From Anisus vortex (Eukaryota; Mollusca; Gastropoda; Planorbidae), in NCBI GenBank assembly GCA_949126835.1, contig OX421506.1, positions 27,231,441-27,295,440 of the forward strand: 64,000 bases of DNA, given 5' to 3'. The notes under the pieces were generated by a model. That model was not told where the DNA came from, searched no databases, and saw only the letters and a program-made list of their open reading frames with translations. How positions within the stretch are numbered: position 1 is the first letter of the stretch; every line of letters begins with the position of its first letter. Both the position numbers and the translations under genes were made by a program. Below are positions 55,995-64,000 of the stretch, piece after piece.

Positions 55995-57130
55995 ACTACT
56001 CTTCGGCATCTTTTTCTCTATGCTCCTCCAACACGACTTCAAGGACTGCAGTGAGTGTGTCTTCATCCACACCAGGTCTGATGGCAAGCTCTACAACATA
56101 GCGCGTCTTCGCGCCAAGACAAAAGTCACAAAGGTCCTCATTCGAGAGATGCTCTTCGCTGATGATGCAGCCTTGACTTCTCACACCGAAGACGGACTTC
56201 AGCAGCTTGTCACTTGCTTCTCCCATGCATGCAAGGAGTTCGGCCTGACTGTAAGTCTGAAAAAGACTAACGTTATGGCTCAGGGCACAGAGACCCCTCC
56301 AATCATTGTCATCGATGGACACACCTTGGAGGTTGTCGAGAACTTTACCTACCTTGGGTCCACTATCTCGAGTTTGCAGTCCATCGACTCGGAGATCAAC
56401 AGCAGGATCGCCAAGGCAGCCACAGTCATGGCCCAACTGAAACAGCGAGTGTGGGACAATTCCAGCCTCACCGAGAGGACCAGACTGCGCGTCTACCACG
56501 CCTGCGTACTCAGCACTCTTCTGAATGGCTGTGAGTCATGGAACACATACGCGAGGCACGAAAGGAAGCTCAACAGTTCCACATGAGGTGCCTACGGCGC
56601 ATACTGCATATCCAGTGGCAGGATAAGGTCTCCAATACAGAGGTGCTAGAGAGAGCCAACAAGAGCAGCCTTCATGCTATGCTCAGCGAGAAACGCCTCA
56701 GGTGGCTCGGCCATGTAAGGATAATGAATGAAGGCCGCATTCCCAAAGACCTCCTCTACGGGGAACTGGTGGAAGGTCATAGGAAGACATTGCGCTTCAA
56801 GGACCTTTGTAAAAGGGACTTGATCAAGAGCTCAATTGACCTCGACACATGGGAATGTCAAGCCGCTGACCGACCAACCTGGAGGCTCGCAGTCAGGCGT
56901 GGCACATCCTGCACAGAAACTGGGCGAAATTAGACGGCCATTCAGAGGAGAGCGAGGCGGAAAGACCTACTACAACAGCCATCCGCCTTCAAATGTCTCA
57001 AGTGCAGCAGGGATTGCCACTCCCGAGTTGGTCTACACAGCCATTCTTGGCGGTGCAGCTGGACATCCCACCCATGAAGCTACACCATCGTCTCTCGAGA
57101 CGGACGGATGCCAACAACAACTACAGGATA
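55995..57130 (+). pseudogene. Non-LTR retrotransposon ORF2 C-terminal half with zinc-finger tail
   Basis: The frame from 56020 reads CVFIHTRSDGKLYNIARLRA, IREMLFADDAALTSHTEDGL (RT catalytic FADD), FGLTVSLKKTNVM, VVENFTYLGSTISS and VYHACVLSTLLNGCESW. After a frameshift near 56570 it continues QQFHMRCLRRILHIQWQD, KRLRWLGHVRIMNEGRIPKD and RFKDLCKRDLI to a stop at 56931. A further frame gives FKCLKCSRDCHSRVGLHSHS. One frameshift and few stops mean it decayed fairly recently. Confidence 0.9.
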
Positions 57131-57179
57131 TATCTTTACATCAATCCAGAGCCATTATTTACTTGCTTTGAACTAAATT

Positions 57180-57595
57180 AAATTCTACATTACTTGTTAC
57201 TAATATCGACTCACCCAGGGAATAAAACTCGGATCAATCCTTAGACATAACAACTCAATAACATTAAAATCAATACTATTTACTAATGCTGGAATATTCA
57301 GAATGAATAACATGTACATAATTTGGATACCAGCATGATTGAGCTGTATTCATATAATATATTGGGGGCTCAGTGTTAATTACTTCATGAATAAAACTAA
57401 CAGCTTAGTAAAGTCATCTAATTTAAACATCATAAACAATTATTTTGTCCCATTTTTATATGTAAGTTGTTGCATTTTACTGTATTTGGTCCACTACGAC
57501 ATCTTTATTCTATTGCATGAACTTGTCAAAAGGTCAGAGTTTAATGCATCCCTGACTTCCGGTTTACTTCCGGCAACACACTTTAAATGATGTTT
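57180..57595. other. Intergenic, nothing recognised
   Basis: AT-rich. The paired words CTTCCGGTTTACTTCCGG (57556-57573) recur near 57845. Confidence 0.45.
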
Positions 57596-57599
57596 TCGT

Positions 57600-58135
57600 C
57601 TTGTTTCAAGTATAGCTTTTGCTGGAGTTTGGCATTTTAATTTAACCTTGATGTCCAGTTCTGGTCTTTTAGAAATATATAAAGGCTACAAGATTAGTTA
57701 TGAGGAGTCAGTTTTTGACATCAAAAGTGATTATGAGATAATGAATAGTTGACGTGTTAGTCGCCTTAACTTAAATTAAACATTGTTAGTTTACAACTAG
57801 CATACAATAAACAAAACTACATGTCAATAGTTCAGGTTTTAATGCTTCCGGTTTAATTCCGGTAACACTCTTTAAATGAATTTTAAAAATCCTTACATTT
57901 AAATTAGTTGATTCTTCACGCCTGACGTTCACAATTCATCGTTTTTCTTTCGTAAGCATCTTTTGGAAAATGAAATAAAATGTAATCCTCACATATTTTC
58001 TTACTCGCAGTACAACTAGGAGCGCAGCACACAGGCATGTTTTGTTAATAAATGAACGAATAGGAACGGAAGTATTGGTGTACATCAACCTTTTAGGTTC
58101 ACCATGCATGCATGAGCATTAAGATTTGTCAATAT
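57600..58135 (-). repeat. THAP-domain fragment and flanks, copy 2
   Basis: On the minus strand an ATG at 58038 opens MPVCCAPSCTASKKICEDYI, then LFHFPKDAYERK. A one-base shift and a TGA in place of the Trp codon precede IVNVRREES. This is a typical THAP start (CxxxC, FPKD, WIV) in broken form. The block aligns with 25385-25870 inside and outside the coding part. Confidence 0.75.
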
Positions 58136-58266
58136 GTCTATAAATAAGTGGATATATCTTGATAAATGATCACAGCAACAAAGCTACTGTGTCCTGGTAC
58201 ATAACACAGCCCGGGGCTGGGGTGGGTTAAAAGAGGCCTCATCCAGATATTGAGATTGTATGCCCT

Positions 58267-58398
58267 ATAGTCGAATAGGATGTGTCTTAAAGTTGTTGTT
58301 TTTCAATTCTACATGGCATTATATATTTATAAATATATATATATAATACCATGTAGAATTGAAAAACAACAACTTTAAGGCGCATCCTATTTGACTAT
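58267..58398. repeat. Long near-perfect inverted repeat (foldback)
   Basis: Arms 58267-58325 and 58340-58398 pair over almost 60 bases, separated by an AT-rich loop of about 14 bases. Of the few mismatches, three near the base are transitions that leave G-U pairs in RNA; one C/A mismatch lies near the loop. Confidence 0.9.
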
Positions 58399-58725
58399 CT
58401 TCTTGGACCATGACGGACGAACAACATAATAATATATCATTGTAAAATTTCAACAAACACTGTCTTTTTAAAAATTCTTTATATTATTATTTAACAACTA
58501 TCCCCCCCCCCTCCATTTTACGTCAAAAATCGAAATGTGTTGATACTATTTTAATTGTGTTTTTTTTTATATTTTAAGCATTTGATATCCAGTGACAAAG
58601 AACTGGGCTACGCCTAACGGAGGTATTCGTTTTAAATAATAGCCATATTGGATTTAACACACTTTTTAAAAACTAAAATTATATAAGAATACCTTATGCC
58701 AGAGAAAATGAATAGAAGTACTATT
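58399..58725. other. Intergenic, nothing recognised
   Basis: AT-rich with a C run at 58502-58511. Confidence 0.5.
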
Positions 58726-58728
58726 TTT

Positions 58729-58912
58729 TTCCCGAGTGACATCAGGGCATGGGATGGGTTGCCCGAAAAAACAAGGAAAAAACAGTAATTTAACATCATT
58801 TGAAAACACTAATGAAAATGCAAGACTATACTTAGACCACGGAACAGCGAAGGACGCAATAATCTTTTTATAGATGGAGCGTCTGCAATATAAAATTTGT
58901 AAGCGTACCATG
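58729..58912 (+). pseudogene. LINE 3' end with coding remnant
   Basis: TTCCCGAGTGACATCAGGGC then ATGGGATGGGTTGCCCGAAA encodes FPSDIRAWDGLPEK-like residues, followed by the 3' UTR CGAAGGACGCAATAATCTTT, ATGGAGCGTCTGCAATATAA. It belongs with 48711-48908 and 28824-28968. Confidence 0.78.
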
Positions 58913-59039
58913 GCAGCAGAGGTAAGATATGGAAATTGGCCTAAGTAGCAGACATAACTATACATTTAAATTTTCTGATCCTAAAACGACAAGGAGAGAA
59001 AAGTATAATTTCTGATCTATACACCATCTACGGGTCTTT

Positions 59040-59758
59040 AGATCCCAACTTGTCTTGTTTATGGAACAAATACAGGCCAACAACTTGACGCACTTTCAGC
59101 AGCGCAAGGTCTTAATGGCTGAAGCAACATTTGCATGCGAGATTATCAAAGACGTCCAGCCGCAGTTTCAGGATCGGCTTTCTGAATTAGATTTAAAGGC
59201 ATAAAAAGTGAGACTGTTATGAAACCCATTTGAAGCAGGTGTGGCCAGTTGCCCAGAAGAACTGCAGCTCGATGTAATTTAGTTCCAAGCAAAAGATCTC
59301 CATAGGGACAAGTTCAAAAAAGAACTGGTGTGTTTTGGAAGTTTTACAAGTTTTTGCCCAAAGAAAACTTTCCTAATGTCAATCTTTGGAACAACATACC
59401 TGAACAAACATTTTCAAGAATAAAATATATGAAGAACAATTTGAGAACAAACTTGCCCGATGATAATCTCGGGTCAATTCTGATGTTACGTTTAAGGACA
59501 TCAAATCTAAAGCCAGATATGTCTGCTATTTTGGCATCCAGGAAACAATGTCACCATTCCCACTAATACAGGTGTTCATGTGTAGTGTATATATGTGTTA
59601 GTAAAAAATAACTGAATAAAAAAATATTAAATATATAATTAAAATCAACAACCCTGTTTTGATTCTTTTGTTATTTGGACATCGAGTGTATAGTCGGCCC
59701 CCGAACCGCTGTTCGATAGTTAATGCGGCCCTCGGGCTGAAAAGTTTGAAGACCCATG
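59040..59758 (+). pseudogene. hAT transposase C-terminal remnant with element end
   Basis: Broken frames include HFQQRKVLMAEATF, CFGSFTSFCPK, FGTTYLNKHFQE and LKPDMSAILASRKQCHHSH, in the order of GTF2I-repeat/ZBED-type hAT transposases. It ends with GCGGCCCTCGGGCTGAAAAG TTTGAAGACCC, resembling a hAT right end. Several stops are present. Confidence 0.75.
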
Positions 59759-59759
59759 C

Positions 59760-60240
59760 TATACACTATACGATATTTGCTAGCTGCTAGGCTAATGAAA
59801 AGATAATTAAACTAGTTATAGATTGTGTGTATTTATAGTCTAGGCATATATTCATTAAACTATTTAAATTAGGCTTATATAATATATAGGCATGACCTTA
59901 GCCTTAAGCCTTTAGGTAACCTAGGCTAAGGTGATCATTATTAGGCTACAATTGCATTATAGTTATAGGCTATATGCCTATCTTTATATGTAGGATTATG
60001 TATAATTATACATATGACATGTGTAATTATAGTATGTATTATTAGGCTTAGTCTAGACTAGAGCTGAGGCTATATATAGTTTATAGTTCTCTGCCTAAGG
60101 TGAACATTAGAGCCATCCCTGTGCATAGACCGATAATTTATATATACAAAAATTAACCCTCATATAAGACCCTATAATTTATATTCTTAGTAATATACAT
60201 TATGGATTAGGTTTATAAAAAGAAAGGCATTATTATTATA
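59760..60240. other. Intergenic AT-rich with TAGGCTA words
   Basis: Repeated TAGGCT/AGCCTA words in both orientations (59780-60060) give many tiny palindromes but no clear unit. No gene. Confidence 0.4.
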
Positions 60241-60252
60241 ATATTATATAGA

Positions 60253-62070
60253 TCAGAGACCGGCAACCTAAGGGACGTGTGCCAAACTTGGCAGGCAAAG
60301 CGATTTTCAATGGCACGCGAGAGACCTCCAAGACGTGTTTTTTTATTGATAATAAAAAATAACATTTTCCGGTTCTCAATGAGGAATACTGATAGTTGAA
60401 GCCGATGTTTCTGAATGAAATAGCAACACATTTAAGTGAGTTGAACTTGCATTGGCAAGGACCATTGGAATGGATTTGCATTTAAACTGGACATATCTTG
60501 CCGTGAATTTGATATAAAAAAAATTAACTACATGTACACCCATATATTAAGGCATATATTAAGATATATAGTTGGACTGTTTCAGAAGTACATTGAAACA
60601 CTCAAAGCGGAGTTTTCTAATCAAGACTTTCAAATTGAGGATCTCATCTTTTCATACCACATCCAGCCTAACTGGTTTGATATAACTACAACCTTCTTGT
60701 ATAGATGTATATGTTTTTTAAGTAGAAGGTTATTAGTGATTTTAAAATGCATCAAGTTGAATATTAAACATTTAAAAAATGCTCATCCAAATGTGCTATT
60801 TTGAGGAAAAAATCTGGAAGGAAGCTGCTAGGCATTCACTCTTTTACTTTCAGCTTTTTGGTTCAACTTACACTTGTGAACAGATTTTATCGCACATGAA
60901 AGCTGTTTTAAGCATACAATGAGGTCACATACACTTGACCGTTCTTTAATTGATATAGACTAATTACATTGTTATGGCCTCTTTCTTATGATGACTATTA
61001 TTACGACTCGTTAAATCGGATTCAATGAATATAGTTGTATCTTTATTAGAAGTCTCTAGATTCTGCTAATCTGTAGCCCAAGCTAGGGGTTCCTTGACTG
61101 ACAGGTCTATGCAGTAATGTAGTTATATTCGTGATAATTATCTTCAACACCTTTCTCAACAATGATAGATCAAACAACTCCAGTTGTTGAATAAACAATT
61201 TTATTTAAATTGTAGACTCAATATAAACGATCAATAAATCTCATCAACTGATGGTAACATAAGTATTTCAACAAAATGACATTATATGTACAAGTATTAA
61301 TATAGTGACTTCTCTCTACAAACGTTTAAACTGAACTAACTTTAAGGAGGTCGGGACTTTTTAAAGAAAACTATCATCGAAGATTCTACAGGGTCTTAAT
61401 ACGCATTTTAACCTCTTTCTCTATAATTACTACGATCCAGAATTATCCTCCAATTTCCACGGGATTTGAACGAATTATTTTATTTAAACTGCCCTCAGGG
61501 CATAAAGGTCAAACCTTGGTCGCCTTGGACTCTGATACGCACTTGTTAAGAGGTCAATGCCTTACTACGTCATTCATTTATGACCGATATTCGTAACAAC
61601 ATTTAAACGAGTTTTTAGGCTTATCTTCTTTAATTAAACATAAATATAAGTAATTATTAATCAATTTTTTTAAATTATTAATTTAATAAATATTAATATA
61701 ATAAATTTAATAAATATAGCACTTTATTATGTAATTGCTGTAATTTTTTTTTGTTTAAAATAAAAACTTATTAATTAATGCAGGAAATGTTTATTTACAG
61801 CTGTTTAAGGTACATTATTTTAATCCTCTAATAATAAAATCTTGTAATGAATACTATAATGTTGGATTTATATAAAGAAATAATAATTAGTAATATTTGT
61901 TATATTACAAACATAACTAGTTTGGCATCACTATTGAATCAAATGTGGACACGTTTTTTTTTAATTAAAGGGAGATAAATATTTCTAATATGTTTCTTTT
62001 TTTTCTTTTATAAAAGAATAAATTGCTTACAATTTATAACTTTGATATGATCGAACTGTAAAAATTATTT
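60253..62070 (+). mobile_element. Longer hAT relative of the 15035 element, with transposase remnant
   Basis: The start, GAGACCGGCAACCTAAGGGA...CGATTTTCAATGGCACGC, matches the inverted right end of 15035-16258, and 61740-62065 matches its middle. Between them, 60560-60960 encodes IETLKAEFSNQDFQ, YFEEKIWKEAARHS and LFGSTYTCEQILSHMKAVL, a hAT C-terminal block with stops. The other terminus is not visible; a LINE begins near 62095. Confidence 0.7.
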
Positions 62071-62564
62071 TAAAATTACATAATTAGTATAAATGACTAA
62101 AGTATTCTTGAGGGAGCTATCATCTCCTACCAAGCGCGTCCCCAGGTGGCGGATAGGGGAATGACCTTTAGATATAAGGGTTAGCCGTGAATACTGAATA
62201 AGCGGCCGCGGACCAACTGGTTTGCTGTCATGGAGGGTGAGGTGGGGTATCCCGTGGTAAGGATACTCTTTAAAAAATGCCTTATAAATCCAAAGAAATG
62301 ACTGCAAAAAGCGAACATAGAGCGCTCAAACTCTAAACCCGGACAGATGAGGCCGTTAGCTAGGGATAGCAATCATCTAGGAGAGAAAACTCCAAAAATA
62401 AATCAACTGCTGCCTTGCAGACGATCTTGGTTGATCAAAGGCTATGGAAGCACATCCAGAAAGAAAAGCAGGCTGAAGTTGGAGTCCACGGGCCAACTGG
62501 CGCAAAACACGTCGGCACGCAAACCTCAAAATGATGGAGGAAACAGATAATAGTACATAATATA

Positions 62565-64000
62565 GTTGTGGCGTCCTGCCTGTGGAATCGCGCCGTGCAG
62601 GTAGGGGGCCGGGCTCTCTGCCTCGAAGGAGCCCACCCAAGCGAACTGGTGGTTCTTCCTCCTCTGCTTGTGAAGTCAGGAGCAGAGAAAAGGAAGTAAA
62701 CTCTACTGACAAGAACATTAAGGGGAAAACAAAACACAATTTAGTCTTTCTCCAATGGAATGCAGAGGGCATCCAAAAGAAAAAAGAAGCCTTAAAGATC
62801 TTCCTCCATAAAAATGAAGTAGATGTGGCATGCATCCAAGAAACTCACCTCAATAGCAATCTGCGTTTCTCAATTAGAGGCTACACATGCTTAAGACAAG
62901 ACAGGGAAAACAGATCTAAAGGGGGAATTCTTACTCTCGTCAAAAACAACATACCTACCTCAGATATCATCATACCAAGCTCCACGCAATCTGAAATAAT
63001 GGGGACCAAGCTGATCCTACCAGGGGGAAACCTAAACATAATCAATTGCTACTGCCCACCAGACAAAGAGCTAGAACTTGGCAGAATTCAAATCCCAATA
63101 AATGAAGAGTGTCTAATACTGGGTGATATGAACAGCCGCTCCCAGGGCTGGGGATATCCAGACCTCAATGCCAGGGGAGAAGAAATTGAGGAGTGGCAAG
63201 CCGAAAACAGTCTGATTCTCCTAAACCAGCCAGAAGACCCACCCACCTTTTACTCCAGATCATGGATGACTTCATCAACTCCAGACTTAGCCTTTGCTAC
63301 CAATACAATATCCATAGGAAGTAAAAGAGTAGTCGCTGACCAACTAGCCACCAGTGACCACAGACCCATTCTCATCCAAATAGAAACCACTCACCTGCCC
63401 ATAGAAAACCCCACCCTTCACAGATGGAACTACAAGAAAGCAAATTGGAACCTCTTTGCACGCTTAACAGATGTCTATGTGACACACATCAATGGCAAAA
63501 CAAATCGGATAAACAAATCCTTCACTGAATTCTCTAGAGCTCTCCTTAAAGCAGCTAAGGAATCCATCCCAAGAGGAGCCAGGAAAAATTATATACCAAA
63601 CTGGTCTCAACACTTGGAACTCCTCCACAATGAAACCATCAAAGCAAGAAACCTAGCAGAAGAATCCCCAACGATAGAAAATAATATACAACTAAAAGCT
63701 GCAAACGCAATCTTCAGAAAGGAATATCTCTCGTCAATTAGGAAGAGCTGGCATGAAAAGACAGAAAAACTAAATGCAGACAGAGATGGACATAAGCTGT
63801 GGAAAATCGCCAAAAGTCTAAACCAAGAGGAGAACAAATCTTCGCCAATAGTCCTAGACGCAGACCAAGAAAAGCTCACAGGCCGCGAAGCTGCTCAAAA
63901 ATTTATAAAACACTTTAGCAGCGTAGGAAATATTAGTATCACCGAAAAAAGAGCCAGAGAAGTCAATGACCACATAGAGAAAGCTCAAAAAATGTCCACA
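62565..64000 (+). CDS. Non-LTR retrotransposon ORF2, endonuclease part, running off the window
   Basis: After a TAA near 62560 the frame stays open to the last base, and no ATG occurs before the endonuclease, so the start is unclear. It encodes a basic, Ser-rich lead (RTGGSSSSACEVRS), then NLVFLQWNAEGIQKKKEALK (about 62740), VACIQETHL, KGGILTLVKN, CLILGDMNSRSQGW and ATSDHRPIL, all AP-endonuclease motifs in order, followed by a linker (HRWNYKKANW) and a helical region. The RT should lie beyond position 64000. Upstream, 62347-62550 encodes a short basic frame (SRKKSRLKLES) that may be an ORF1 remnant. The element's 5' end appears to be near 62095. It resembles Jockey/I-group ORF2 proteins. Confidence 0.88.

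Overview
This window looks like AT-rich animal genomic DNA. Genes are split by introns with GT..AG sites, and non-LTR retrotransposons, tRNA-derived SINEs, hAT transposons, a Ty3/Gypsy element and long tandem repeats fill most of the space. The LINE protein types, the SINEs with exact A and B boxes and the small secreted-protein genes suggest a gastropod mollusc, most likely a pulmonate freshwater snail. That assignment is inference from family resemblance, not from a marker gene. No rRNA gene, CRISPR array or bacterial operon was seen.

Four host genes can be assembled by hand from splice sites and reading phase. (1) 217-3185, minus: three exons, an 83-residue secreted protein. (2) 4883-7732, plus: five exons, a 125-residue secreted precursor with a KR site and a CISKNC ring. 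(3) 10770-13040, plus: two exons, a 311-residue trypsin-fold protease homologue that has lost its catalytic His and Ser. (4) 28405-32120, minus: four exons, a 273-residue four-helix claudin/PMP22-superfamily protein. Genes 1-3 lie side by side. In each, exon 1 encodes little more than a signal peptide and ends in phase 0, so the first 13 kb looks like a small secreted-protein neighbourhood.

The rest is mostly mobile and repetitive. 14.6-20.1 kb is a nest of hAT elements with SINE and LINE insertions; one hAT has matched ends and a perfect 8-bp target duplication. 21.4-24.65 kb and 40.2-43.8 kb are two CR1/L2-group LINEs with unbroken ORFs. 33467-38522 is a young Gypsy-type LTR element (LTRs differ at about two positions) whose single ORF runs from Gag and protease straight into a piece of integrase, with no reverse transcriptase. 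The window ends inside a third open LINE ORF. Many 3' ends, SINE copies and transposase remnants lie between.

Tandem arrays are prominent: a 37-bp minisatellite with two variable sites (intron of gene 1), a 46-bp array (8.6-9.0 kb), an 8-bp AAATAGAT array of about 1 kb (intron of gene 4), nine roughly 48-bp units just upstream of gene 4, a 10-bp ACAGACAYAC array (44.8-45.4 kb), and a 2-kb satellite (51.5-53.5 kb) with a strict 420-bp dimeric higher-order repeat. A 73-bp TTAA-flanked palindromic MITE occurs twice. One hAT family is present in three size classes.
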